A stretch of 45,850 bases of DNA from CAIXMG01 sp964628065 (lineage in GTDB: Bacteria > Patescibacteriota > Minisyncoccia > Phycocordibacterales > UBA1006). Each line of letters opens with the position of its first letter. Position 1 is the first letter of the stretch. Position numbers and translations under genes: made by a program. The notes beneath the pieces are model-generated. The model ran no database searches. It saw nothing but the letters and a program-made list of their open reading frames with translations, and was not told the origin of the DNA. Shown one piece after another: positions 13,579-21,470 of this stretch. Where the stretch lies: NCBI GenBank assembly GCA_964628065.1, contig CAZVLM010000005.1, forward strand, positions 1-45,850, written 5' to 3'.

Positions 13579-16117
13579 ATTTCTTTTTCTTGTCTACATT
13601 CGACTGCGTCATAAGCGCAACGACTTCCTCAAGTGAAATATCTTGCGGATTTACATTATCAGGAATGTACGTTCGCTTCATGCCTTGTCGGATAAAGTTA
13701 CCAGATTTAGATTTAAGAATCTGGATTTCTTTTTTCGTCTTTGGATGAATGCCGACAACTCTTACAAGCTCTACTCCTTTAGGAAGTTGCTTTGGCTCAT
13801 TAATAAGCTTAAGCGCCTGTTCGAGCGTGATCGTATACGGATCAAGTCCACTAGATTTCTTAATAGATCTGAATTCTCGTCCGACTCCAACATAGGGACC
13901 GAATCGCCCTACGTTCGCAATTACTGCGTCATTCGTCTTCGGATCGATGCCAAGTTCTCGAGGAAGCTCGAGAAGCTTCACAGCAAGGTCAAGCGTCATA
14001 TCTTCAGGTTTCATTTTTGCGGGAAGACTGGCACGTCGAGGCTTTATGTCAGGCACGTTAGACGGAGGGATGCTCCCGTTAATAAGGGGAGCTGTCGAGG
14101 CTTTGCGAGACTGAGGGGTCTTGCGAGGCGCTTTTGCTTTCTTTACTTTTGGCGGTGTTTTGCCCAACTGAACATATGGACCGAATCGCCCAGTAAGGAG
14201 ATAAATCTCTTCACCTGTTTTTGGATGAATACCAAAAGGTTTTCCTTCTCCAACTTCTTGCCCGTCAAGGGTTAGTGCGCCATCGCAGTCTGGATATCGC
14301 GAACACGAAAGAAATTTTCCTCCACGTCCCAATTTAATTTCCATAGGCGATCCACACTTAGGACATTTGTATTTATCATCAGCAACTCCCAAGTTGGTAA
14401 TTTTAGGAATTGATTCTTTAGACTCAACGTCCTTGATGAACGGGTCGTAAAAATCCTTAAGTACTTTTACATATTCTCGTTTTCCGTCGGCAATATCATC
14501 AAGTTTGTCTTCCATATCGGCCGTAAACGAATCTGAAATGTAATTCATGAAATTATCTTCAAGGAATGAAGAGACAACATCGCCTGTATCAGTAGGGAAC
14601 AATGTTCTTCCATTTTTAGTGACGTATCCACGATCTTCAAGAGTTCGCATAATAGATGCATACGTCGAAGGTCGTCCAATACCGCGCGCTTCAAGTTCCT
14701 TAACCAGTCCTGCTTCTGTATATCGTGAAGGCGGCTGTGTTTGCTTTCCAAGTGCATCAAGAGATACGAGATCAAGTGTTTGACCGATAGAAAGTTTTGG
14801 AAGTTCCACGTCTTCACCACGGGCAGCCGTATCTACGGCGAGCCATCCAGGGAAAAGAAGTCGAGACCCGGTCGCGACGAAGTCAGGTATGTTCGATACT
14901 CTCTCTTTTAGAGGGAGTCGCTCGGCCGATAGGTCGGCGGTAGGAGTACTGATATTTCCAACAACTTTAGTCTTAAGCATTTTCGCATCGCTCATTTGCG
15001 AAGATACTGCACGCTCCCAAATAAGTTTATAGAGTTCGTGTTGTTCGTCGGTCGCTCCAGCAGATGACAAATTAAAATGAGTCGGACGAATGGCTTCATG
15101 TGCTTCTTGTGCGTTTTTTGATTTAGCAGCATATGTTTTAAACTGTGCATACTCTTTACCGTACTTTTTTTCTACTAATGACAAAATTTGAGCTTGTGCG
15201 GCTTTGGAAAGATTCGTAGAGTCAGTTCGCATGTAGGTAATATGTCCCGCTTCATAAAGGCGTTGCGCTACTTGCATGGTTCGCGAAGGTGAAAAGCCAA
15301 GTCGGGTACTTGCGACTTGTTGCAAAGTAGATGTTGTAAACGGAGCACGAGATGCACGCTTTTGTTCAGATTCTTTAATATCGGTAATGGTCCATCGTTC
15401 GGATTTTCCAAGCTTAAGAATATTTTCTACAACTTTAAAATCACGTGGTTCTTCAACGCAGGTCAGCCGAAGGCTGTCCTCTCTTTTAGAGAGGGTCGAC
15501 TCGGCGTTAGCCGAGCGGGGTGTGTATGTCCCTTCAATAACCCAAAAGTCTTCAGGAACAAACGCACGGATTTCTCGTTCTCGCTCCATGAGAATTCTGA
15601 GCGCTGGAGATTGAACTCGCCCAGCAGATAATCCGTAGCGTACCTTTTTCCAAATAAGTCCGGAAAGGTCGTAACCAACAAGTCGGTCTAGCACACGTCG
15701 TGCTTCTTGTGCTTTTACTAATTTTTCATCAATGTCTCTGGGATGTGAAAGCGCTTCCAATACGGCTTCCTTAGTAATTTCATGGAAGGTTGCTCGCCTA
15801 ATGGGTGCTTTTATTTTTGAATCGTTGAGAATTTCTTTGAGGTGCCATGAAATAGCCTCTCCTTCACGGTCGGGGTCGGTTGCAAGAATAATTTCATCTG
15901 CTTTTCGCGCCAATGTCTGAAGTTCGTGGATGACACGATCTTTTCCTTTTGATACTTCGTAATGAGGTACGAATCCTGCTGGAATGTCGATTGCTTGTTT
16001 GTTTGAACTTGGTAAGTCTCGGATATGTCCAATAGAAGCACGCACGGTATATTTGCCGTCGAGATATTTCTCAATCGTCTTTGCTTTTGAAGGGGACTCG
16101 ACAATTAACAATTTCAT
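13577..16117 (-). CDS. topA: DNA topoisomerase I
   Basis: An 846-residue type IA topoisomerase that relaxes negative supercoils. It has an N-terminal TOPRIM domain (IVESPSKAKTIEKYL, then ATDPDREGEAIS at about 79-90), the catalytic tyrosine Y295 in GHITYMRTDS, the PFTTSTLQQ region, one Cys4 zinc finger (CPKCGSPME...SCSRYPDC, about 580-610), and C-terminal GRFGPYV repeats. Two insertions coded by palindromic elements (residues about 200-219 and 393-407) lie in surface loops, and a third possible one lies in the linker at 676-682. dprA lies upstream on the same strand, separated by the DUF559 cassette. Confidence 0.97.
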   Translation of the reverse strand: MKLLIVESPSKAKTIEKYLDGKYTVRASIGHIRDLPSSNKQAIDIPAGFVPHYEVSKGKDRVIHELQTLARKADEIILATDPDREGEAISWHLKEILNDSKIKAPIRRATFHEITKEAVLEALSHPRDIDEKLVKAQEARRVLDRLVGYDLSGLIWKKVRYGLSAGRVQSPALRILMEREREIRAFVPEDFWVIEGTYTPRSANAESTLSKREDSLRLTCVEEPRDFKVVENILKLGKSERWTITDIKESEQKRASRAPFTTSTLQQVASTRLGFSPSRTMQVAQRLYEAGHITYMRTDSTNLSKAAQAQILSLVEKKYGKEYAQFKTYAAKSKNAQEAHEAIRPTHFNLSSAGATDEQHELYKLIWERAVSSQMSDAKMLKTKVVGNISTPTADLSAERLPLKERVSNIPDFVATGSRLLFPGWLAVDTAARGEDVELPKLSIGQTLDLVSLDALGKQTQPPSRYTEAGLVKELEARGIGRPSTYASIMRTLEDRGYVTKNGRTLFPTDTGDVVSSFLEDNFMNYISDSFTADMEDKLDDIADGKREYVKVLKDFYDPFIKDVESKESIPKITNLGVADDKYKCPKCGSPMEIKLGRGGKFLSCSRYPDCDGALTLDGQEVGEGKPFGIHPKTGEEIYLLTGRFGPYVQLGKTPPKVKKAKAPRKTPQSRKASTAPLINGSIPPSNVPDIKPRRASLPAKMKPEDMTLDLAVKLLELPRELGIDPKTNDAVIANVGRFGPYVGVGREFRSIKKSSGLDPYTITLEQALKLINEPKQLPKGVELVRVVGIHPKTKKEIQILKSKSGNFIRQGMKRTYIPDNVNPQDISLEEVVALMTQSNVDKKKK
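14072..14092. repeat. Possible palindromic element in the topA linker (copy E)
   Basis: GCTCCC (14072-14077) pairs with GGGAGC (14087-14092). It lies in the low-complexity linker between the zinc finger and the C-terminal repeats. It is shorter than the other copies, so membership of the family is doubtful. Confidence 0.3.
14897..14940 (-). repeat. Palindromic element inside topA (copy D2)
   Basis: On the coding strand a GCCGA..TCGGC hairpin is followed by a CTCCCTCT/AGAGAGAG hairpin with loop AAA and one mismatch. The central part is nearly the same as copy D1 in this gene (GCCGAG, CGAC, CCTCT, AAAAGAGAG). It is translated in frame as part of residues 393-407 of TopA. Confidence 0.7.
15463..15519 (-). 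repeat. Palindromic element inside topA (copy D1)
   Basis: 57 nt, a multiple of three. On the coding strand there are three adjacent hairpins: CTCGGC/GCCGAG (loop TAAC), CCTCTCT/AGAGAGG, and CAGCC/GGCTG (loop TTC). It begins with CACCCCGCT, like copy A beside the DUF559 gene. It codes for about 19 residues (200-219) of TopA with no stop. Confidence 0.78.
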
Positions 16118-16154
16118 AGTTAGTTATAGATACCATATATGTATGGTGGAATGC

Positions 16155-16209
16155 AACCTCACCCCGCTTGCTGCGCAAGCGACCCTCTCCTGCAAGGAGA
16201 GGGTCCTTA
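16155..16209 (+). repeat. Palindromic element copy A (left end of cassette)
   Basis: AACCTCACCC, then hairpin 1 (CGCTTGC TGC GCAAGCG), then hairpin 2 (ACCCTCTCCT GCA AGGAGAGGGT), then CCTTA. The first 10 and last 28 nt are identical to copy B inverted; hairpin 1 differs in sequence but stays paired. Confidence 0.85.
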
Positions 16210-16235
16210 TCGCGAGTAACGTGAGTAATTAATAT

Positions 16236-16625
16236 TTAGTAGTACTTTACCTTTAGAGGGTCTTGTAAATAATTTGAGCTTTTTAAAATACCTACAATAC
16301 TATTTTTTACTTTCATAATATTGTCATTCACTTCAGAATTTTTAAATCGAATTGTTTTAATTCCGCAACTCGTAAAGTACCGTTCACGTTTTTGATCGTA
16401 TTCCAGCATGTCTTCATGATATTCTCCGTCAATTTCAATTGCTAATTGCTTTTCTCTGCAATAGAAATCTGCAATGTATTCGCCAATACTTACTTGCCTG
16501 CGAAATTTTACTCCTAGTTGACTGTTTCTAATAACAGACCAGAGTTTAGCCTCCTCAGACGTTTGCTTCTTTCTTAAATTACGACGCTTTTCTTTTTGGG
16601 AAACGTTATTAATAATGGTAGTCAT
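16236..16625 (-). CDS. DUF559 domain protein (Vsr/PD-(D/E)XK-like nuclease)
   Basis: A 129-residue basic protein of the DUF559 family, related in fold to very-short-patch-repair endonucleases. It shows the family pattern: LRKKQTSEEAKLW near the N-terminus, KFRRQ..IGEYIADFYC (about 40-56), then the ExD core IEIDGEYH (about 63-70) and a final strand IKTIRFKN. The aspartate of IADF and the acidic pair of EID are the likely metal ligands. It lies alone between inverted palindromic repeats, which suggests it acts on or spreads them, as RAYT transposases do for REP sequences. That role is an inference. Confidence 0.85.
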   Translation of the reverse strand: MTTIINNVSQKEKRRNLRKKQTSEEAKLWSVIRNSQLGVKFRRQVSIGEYIADFYCREKQLAIEIDGEYHEDMLEYDQKRERYFTSCGIKTIRFKNSEVNDNIMKVKNSIVGILKSSNYLQDPLKVKYY

Positions 16626-16667
16626 ACGTTAAATAATAATTAAGTCTAATAGTAGATAGAGGTTACG

Positions 16668-16723
16668 TAAGGACCCTCTCCTTGCAGGAGAGGGTGGCTT
16701 CCGTCAGGAAGCTGGGTGAGGTT
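16668..16723 (-). repeat. Palindromic element copy B (right end of cassette)
   Basis: An inverted copy of A. Hairpin 1 here is GCTTCC/GGAAGC with loop TGAC; the ACCCTCTCC...GGAGAGGGT hairpin and both flanks match A base for base. The dprA TAA (16726-16724) directly abuts it. Confidence 0.85.
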
Positions 16724-17590
16724 TTACACCCTCCTAATCTCACCCCCAGCTTCCTTTATCAATCCTTTAATCTCCATTTGTGAAATAAGACTATTAGCTC
16801 TTTGAGTAGGCATATTTAGTTTTCGTATCAGTTCACCGCGAACAAGTGGCGCAGAAAGAAGTTTTAGTACCTGTTCTTCATCTGGTTCGCAGAGGGAGAA
16901 TAAGTCTAATGGTGCTTTCTCTGTGACATGAAATCCTAATGCTTCTAAGATATCTTGAGAAGAAGTAATAGGGATCGCGCCTAATTTAATAAGTTCGTTC
17001 GGAGCCTCAGAGTTCTTAGAAAAAATATTTCCAGGCACCGCTAAAACATCCCGATTATATTCGGTTGCAAGGCGAGTAGTGATGCGAGAACCGGACTCAT
17101 TGGTTGCTTCGATAAGGAGTGTTGCTTTTGATAATCCGGCAAGCAACCTGTTTCGTTTAGGAAAGCTCCAAATATTTCCCATAGTATGTTCAGTGTGTTC
17201 GGAAATAAGGCAGCCACCGGCATGCAGAATTTTCTTAGCAAGCTCTACGTTGTATCTCGGATAAAGTACTTTCTCACCAAGTCCCGAACCAGGGAAACCA
17301 ATACAGGTAAGTCCAATATCTAACGCTGTCGTGTGAGCAATACCATCGATCCCATGTGCAAGTCCCGATACCAAAATAATTGGATATCCTCGTAATCCTT
17401 CAATAAGTTTCCTGCAAGCCTCCTCGCCATAACTTGAATAATTTCGCGCACCGACAACGGTTAAAAATACAAGATGCGGCTCGTCGGGAAATGTCCCACG
17501 GATAAACAAATTCTTTGGCTTCTGCGGAAGCTCGCCGAAATATTTATCGAGGAGGTGTTTTGGGAGATTGTAGATAGGGTAGTCATTCAT
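16724..17590 (-). CDS. dprA: DNA processing protein DprA
   Basis: A 288-residue protein that loads RecA on incoming single-stranded DNA during natural transformation. The Rossmann-like core has VVGARNYSSYGEEA (about 45-58), SGLAHGIDGIAH (about 95-106), then FPKRNRLLAGLS and AVPGN. The C-terminal winged helix covers about 230-288. The usual N-terminal SAM domain is short or absent. dprA next to topA is a common bacterial order; here the DUF559 cassette parts them. The toxin-like gene is 18 nt upstream on the same strand and may be co-transcribed. Confidence 0.96.
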   Translation of the reverse strand: MNDYPIYNLPKHLLDKYFGELPQKPKNLFIRGTFPDEPHLVFLTVVGARNYSSYGEEACRKLIEGLRGYPIILVSGLAHGIDGIAHTTALDIGLTCIGFPGSGLGEKVLYPRYNVELAKKILHAGGCLISEHTEHTMGNIWSFPKRNRLLAGLSKATLLIEATNESGSRITTRLATEYNRDVLAVPGNIFSKNSEAPNELIKLGAIPITSSQDILEALGFHVTEKAPLDLFSLCEPDEEQVLKLLSAPLVRGELIRKLNMPTQRANSLISQMEIKGLIKEAGGEIRRV

Positions 17591-17608
17591 AAAGTTTTAA
17601 TAAAGAAA

Positions 17609-18112
17609 TTAATTTGCAAGATCCTGCGGATCATTTATAATAGATTTACAATTACCTTCGGGTCCCGAGGAATCCCTGCCTAGTGGCGGGGATTCCGTTT
17701 TTGAGGGGCATTTAATGTATTCCATAAGATTCTTATAAACTGCGCAAAAATCTTCCTCTTTTATCCACCCAACCTGCCGTAGGAATCTTTTGGAACTAAT
17801 GACTTTTAATTGTGAAAGAATCACTGAAAACTTACCGCCAGAATTATTTGTTACAATGGCATGATGCCGATTTTCGTGCAGCTTGCTTGTAAATGGAATA
17901 ATAAGAATTATCTCGCTACTTATTACTTTTAATACCAGAACAGGTCTTTCAAAATTCTCATTCTTTTCATTTTGCTCAGAGCCAATATTAATACCTAAAG
18001 AACACCACCATATTTGGCGTTCCTTAATATGAAATTCAGGCTTCGCCTGGTCAAGCTGTTTTTTAATGGAGTTCCACTTATCAAAATCTTTTTCCATATA
18101 AAAAGCATACAC
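17609..18112 (-). CDS. PemK/MazF-family toxin-like protein with palindrome-coded tail
   Basis: A 167-residue protein. The PemK/MazF core spans about 28-130 (ERQIWWCSLGINIG, FERPVLVLKV, ILIIPFTSK), the fold of mRNA-cleaving endoribonuclease toxins. The first 25 residues are a charged helix. No antitoxin gene is adjacent, so it may be solitary or serve another role. The last 30 residues or so run through a palindromic element (17655-17696), giving a glycine- and proline-rich tail foreign to the family. Start at 18112 or the second Met at 18097. Confidence 0.8.
   Translation of the reverse strand: MYAFYMEKDFDKWNSIKKQLDQAKPEFHIKERQIWWCSLGINIGSEQNEKNENFERPVLVLKVISSEIILIIPFTSKLHENRHHAIVTNNSGGKFSVILSQLKVISSKRFLRQVGWIKEEDFCAVYKNLMEYIKCPSKTESPPLGRDSSGPEGNCKSIINDPQDLAN
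17655..17696 (-). repeat. Palindromic element in the toxin gene tail (copy F)
   Basis: A short hairpin (CTTCGG/CCGAGG type, 17656-17670) touches a perfect 12-bp stem, GGAATCCCTGCC/GGCGGGGATTCC (one G-U), loop TAGT. The layout is again two adjacent hairpins. A GTTTTTG run follows on the plus strand, but no plus-strand gene precedes it. Confidence 0.6.
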
Positions 18113-18180
18113 ATCTGCAATAAAGAAAAACTCAACATTTTTATTAAAAACTTAAAAATAAATGATAATTATTTTAAAAC

Positions 18181-18209
18181 CTGACAAAATAACCTTTTTT
18201 TGGTATAGT
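18181..18209 (+). promoter_or_regulatory. Promoter of the serS operon
   Basis: CTGACA (18181-18186), a 17-nt spacer, and TATAGT with an upstream TGG (18201-18209), ending 8 nt before the serS ATG. Confidence 0.75.
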
Positions 18210-18217
18210 AATTTCCT

Positions 18218-19483
18218 ATGTTAGACATTAAATTCATCCGAGAAAATCCGGATCTGATCCGGGAGGCTGCTCGAAAAAAGCATATCAACTTTAATGTGGA
18301 TGAATTAATCTCCTCCGATCAAAAACGATTGGAAAAATTGTCGTTAGTTGAATCTCTCCGAGCAGAGCAGAATCTCGTTTCTGACAAAATCCCTCAGGCA
18401 ACCGCCGAGGAGCGTCAGGCGCTTATCGCTCAGATGACGATTCTAAAAGAAGACCTAAAAAAACATGAAGAGTCATTGAAAGAAGTAATGGCAGAATGGC
18501 AGCGATTGATGCTTGCCGTACCAAACGTGCCTGATATTTCAGTTCCAGAAGGCGACTCTGATGCTAATAACGTGGAAGTGAAAGTGTGGGGAGAAAAACC
18601 AGTATTTGATTTTCCAGTAAAAGACCATGTAGAGCTTTGCGAAATGCATGACCTTGCTGATTTTGAACGAGGCGCAAAAGTTGCTGGATTCCGAGGATAT
18701 TTTCTCAAGAATGAAATTGCGCAAATGTCTATGGCATTATGGCAGCTATTCAATGAAAGACTTATCGCAAAAGGTTTCAGCCCGATGATTGTGCCATCAC
18801 TGGTAAACAAGCAAGCACTCATGGGAACAGGATACCTTCCGGGAGGTGAGGATGACTTGTATAAGACTCAGGATGATCAGTACCTTGCAGGAACAGGAGA
18901 AGTAGCTACCATGTCTTACTTCAGTGATGATGTCATCGATTTGGCAAAGCTTCCTATTAAAGTTGCGGCATTTTCACCATGTTTCCGACGTGAAGCCGGA
19001 GCGCACAGCAAAGATACGCGAGGCATGGTCCGCATGCATGAGTTTATGAAGCTCGAGCAAGTAGTGCTTTGCGAAGCGTCTCACGCTGAATCAGTAAAAC
19101 TCCATGAAGAAATTACTGAAAACGTAGAACTGATTCTTCAGGAGCTTGGACTTCACTATCATGTTGTATTGAACTGCGGAGGAGACCTTGGACAGGGACA
19201 AGTAAAGAAGTACGACATCGAAGTGTGGTCACCATCACAAAATGCGTACCGAGAAACGCACTCAGCTTCTTACTTCCATGATTATCAGACACGACGACTT
19301 AATATTAAGTACCGAGACGCTGAAGGAAAACTTCGATTCGTTCATTCATTGAACAATACCGCGGTAGCAACGCCTCGAATCTTGGTATGTATCCTTGAGC
19401 AGTTTCAGCAGGCGGACGGAAGTATCAAAATCCCAGAAGTGTTGCAGAAATACATTGGAAAAGAGTACATTGGCAAAAAGTAG
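18218..19483 (+). CDS. serS: Seryl-tRNA synthetase
   Basis: A 421-residue class II synthetase that charges tRNA-Ser. An N-terminal antiparallel coiled-coil arm (about 27-100) grips the tRNA. The catalytic core has the TGTGEV-type serine loop (here LAGTGEVATMS), motif 2 FRREAGAHSKDTRGMVRMHEF-like residues (about 257-277), and motif 3 near the end (NNTAVATPRILVCILEQ). Length is normal. It is first in a run of three genes with ftsQ (16 nt gap) and dus. Confidence 0.97.
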   Translation: MLDIKFIRENPDLIREAARKKHINFNVDELISSDQKRLEKLSLVESLRAEQNLVSDKIPQATAEERQALIAQMTILKEDLKKHEESLKEVMAEWQRLMLAVPNVPDISVPEGDSDANNVEVKVWGEKPVFDFPVKDHVELCEMHDLADFERGAKVAGFRGYFLKNEIAQMSMALWQLFNERLIAKGFSPMIVPSLVNKQALMGTGYLPGGEDDLYKTQDDQYLAGTGEVATMSYFSDDVIDLAKLPIKVAAFSPCFRREAGAHSKDTRGMVRMHEFMKLEQVVLCEASHAESVKLHEEITENVELILQELGLHYHVVLNCGGDLGQGQVKKYDIEVWSPSQNAYRETHSASYFHDYQTRRLNIKYRDAEGKLRFVHSLNNTAVATPRILVCILEQFQQADGSIKIPEVLQKYIGKEYIGKK

Positions 19484-19499
19484 TAAGAAATATTAACGC

Positions 19500-20333
19500 A
19501 TGGAAAAAACATCGATCCAACTTGATAAGAACTCGCAGGTGCGCCGAGCGCGTCGTCTGAAGTTTTTGTTTGTGTCGGTGCTTTTTCTTATCTTGATTGT
19601 TGCGGGCATTATCGGCTTCTTAAGGAAGAAGCAGTACCAGATAACGAGTATTGAAATTGCAGGCACGCAAGCCCTTGATGAGGAACTTGTTAAGAAGCAA
19701 ACGGAATCATTTCTAAAAGGGAATTACTTTGTCGTGATTCCGAGAACAAACGCGTTGCTGATTTCAAAAAGTGCGTTGCGAGAATATTTATTAGATGCAA
19801 TTCCAAGTCTTAATGATGCACGCATTGATTTCGCAAGCAGTAATGAAATGACTGTTACCGTGCATGAAAAAAAGCCGAAGTATGTTTGGTGTCAGGAATC
19901 TACGTGTTACTTTGTAGACGAGCAGGGAGTTATTTATGCAGAGTCACCAACATTCAGCGACGGAGTGTTTCTTAAATTTAAAGGAGGAATTTCATTTGAA
20001 GATTCACCGCTTAAGAAAATGTTTGTAAGTCGTGATAAGTTTATGACAACGCTGGGAATGGTAGAGCTATTAAAAAAGTTTCCAATGGAAGTCGCAGAAG
20101 TATCGTTTGGTACAGATACTGCATTACGCGTTACTTCTATCAAGGGATTAGTCGTGGGAAGCAATTCAAACATTCTTATTTCTGATAAGGCAAATGAAAG
20201 CAGTATTGCACAGTCAATTGAGCTTATCGTGAACGATAAAACGTTTTCGACGGCGCTTGCTACCAAAGGGTCGTCACTTGAGTATGTAGACTTGCGATTC
20301 CCTGGAAAGATTTATTATAAATTTACACAATGA
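19500..20333 (+). CDS. ftsQ: FtsQ-like POTRA-domain division protein
   Basis: A 277-residue bitopic protein. A basic cytoplasmic start (about 1-22) is followed by one membrane span (about 23-42), then a POTRA domain (YQITSIEIAGTQALDEELV, about 47-115) and a beta domain. FtsQ/DivIB links early and late divisome proteins through FtsB and FtsL. Sequence similarity is low, as usual for the family, and the call rests on architecture. Its TGA overlaps the ATG of dus, so the two are translationally coupled. It is away from the usual murC/ftsA neighbours. Confidence 0.75.
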   Translation: MEKTSIQLDKNSQVRRARRLKFLFVSVLFLILIVAGIIGFLRKKQYQITSIEIAGTQALDEELVKKQTESFLKGNYFVVIPRTNALLISKSALREYLLDAIPSLNDARIDFASSNEMTVTVHEKKPKYVWCQESTCYFVDEQGVIYAESPTFSDGVFLKFKGGISFEDSPLKKMFVSRDKFMTTLGMVELLKKFPMEVAEVSFGTDTALRVTSIKGLVVGSNSNILISDKANESSIAQSIELIVNDKTFSTALATKGSSLEYVDLRFPGKIYYKFTQ

Positions 20334-21421
20334 GTAATTTTTGGAGCAACTTAAAAAAGCCATTCTTCGCACTTGCGCCAATGGCTGATGTAACGGATCC
20401 TGCGTTTCGCAGGCTTCTTGCGAAGTACGGAAAACCAGATGTAACATGGACGGAATTCGTATCAGCAGACGGATTAAGTCATCCAGTCGGAAGAGAGAAG
20501 TTATTGAAAGATCTTGCGTTTACAGAAGCTGAGCGTCCTATTGTTGCTCAACTATTTACGAGTAATCCTGTAAATATGCGCAGTGTTGCAAAACTGTGTG
20601 CGGAACTTGGATTTGATGGTATCGATATTAATATGGGATGTCCAGATCGTACGATTGAAAAACAAGGTTGCGGTTCTGCGATGATTAAGACACCTGATAA
20701 AGCAGTAGAAATTATTCAGGCAGCAAAAGACGGTATTCGTGATGCAGGGAAAGAAATTCCGTTATCGGTAAAAACGCGCGTTGGATATAATAAAGAAGAT
20801 ATTGATAATTGGATCGCGTTACTTCTTAAGCAAGACATTGCAGCGCTGACCGTTCATGCAAGAACGAGAAAAGATTTATCGAACGTTCCTGCAAACTGGG
20901 ATTACATTACGCGTGTAGTAAAACTTAAAAATGAAATAGCGCCGAATACTATTATCCTTGGAAATGGAGACGTAGTAGACATGGCTGACGGAGCAGAAAA
21001 AGCAAAGGCAACTGGTTGTGACGGTATTATGATTGGGAGAGCCTGTTTTGGAAATCCTTGGATTTTTTCATCCTCACTTGACTTGCTTCGCAAGTCACCC
21101 TCTCCACTATCGTGGAGAGGGTCATTGTCTTACCTGTGGAATAAATTTTTCACAAAAGATTTCGATGACTATGGAACTCCAAAACGATATTGGTTACACA
21201 ACAAGCCTGATGTACCGCTTGAAACAAAATTACGAGTGCTTGTAGAGCATTCAAAGTTGTTCTGTGAATTATTACCACACAAAAACTTTGCGACGATGAA
21301 AAAGCATTACAAGGCGTACTGCCACGGTTTTCCTGGGGCTAAAGAATTACGAATTAGCCTTATGGAATCGAAAGATGTCGATGAGGTGGAGAAACTTGTT
21401 GACAAGTTTCTTAATACGTGA
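20330..21421 (+). CDS. dus: tRNA-dihydrouridine synthase
   Basis: A 363-residue FMN enzyme that reduces uridine to dihydrouridine in tRNA D-loops. It shows LAPMADVTDPAFRRL (about 14-28), INMGCPDRT with the catalytic-type cysteine (around 105), LSVKTRVG, LTVHARTR, and the FMN-phosphate site GNGDV...GIMIGRACFGNPW (about 205-244). Residues about 248-265 are coded by a palindromic element that sits in the loop right after GNPWIF. The remaining C-terminal helical domain is normal. ATGA overlap with ftsQ. Confidence 0.95.
   Translation: MSNFWSNLKKPFFALAPMADVTDPAFRRLLAKYGKPDVTWTEFVSADGLSHPVGREKLLKDLAFTEAERPIVAQLFTSNPVNMRSVAKLCAELGFDGIDINMGCPDRTIEKQGCGSAMIKTPDKAVEIIQAAKDGIRDAGKEIPLSVKTRVGYNKEDIDNWIALLLKQDIAALTVHARTRKDLSNVPANWDYITRVVKLKNEIAPNTIILGNGDVVDMADGAEKAKATGCDGIMIGRACFGNPWIFSSSLDLLRKSPSPLSWRGSLSYLWNKFFTKDFDDYGTPKRYWLHNKPDVPLETKLRVLVEHSKLFCELLPHKNFATMKKHYKAYCHGFPGAKELRISLMESKDVDEVEKLVDKFLNT
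21072..21123 (+). repeat. Palindromic element inside dus (copy C)
   Basis: CCTCAC, then hairpin 1 (GACTTGC TTC GCAAGTC), then hairpin 2 (ACCCTCTCC, loop ACTATCGT, GGAGAGGGT). This is the same order and nearly the same second stem as copies A and B beside the DUF559 gene. It is read in frame without a stop, in a different frame from the topA copies. Confidence 0.88.
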
Positions 21422-21470
21422 TAACTTAAATAAGAATTATTTATTTGAGTAACCAGAAAAACACAATACC

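Larger units (their letters stand above)
16155..16723. mobile_element. Candidate mobile cassette: DUF559 gene between inverted palindromic repeats
   Basis: A unit of 569 bp with perfect 10-bp terminal inverted repeats, AACCTCACCC at the left and GGGTGAGGTT at the right. The terminal parts (copies A and B) are 55-56 nt each and nearly identical when one is inverted. The only gene inside encodes a DUF559 nuclease-like protein. The right end abuts the dprA stop codon exactly, and the left end lies 38 bp before the topA start. No target-site duplication is visible. Confidence 0.65.

Noticed and set aside
13643..16232. Long plus-strand open frames opposite topA.
   Set aside because: They mirror the coding frame of topA, have no promoters or recognisable motifs, and conflict with the strong TopA homology.
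16155..16723. A standard insertion sequence with a DDE or HUH transposase.
   Set aside because: The only gene is a 129-residue DUF559 protein; no DDE triad or HUH motif and no target-site duplication are visible.
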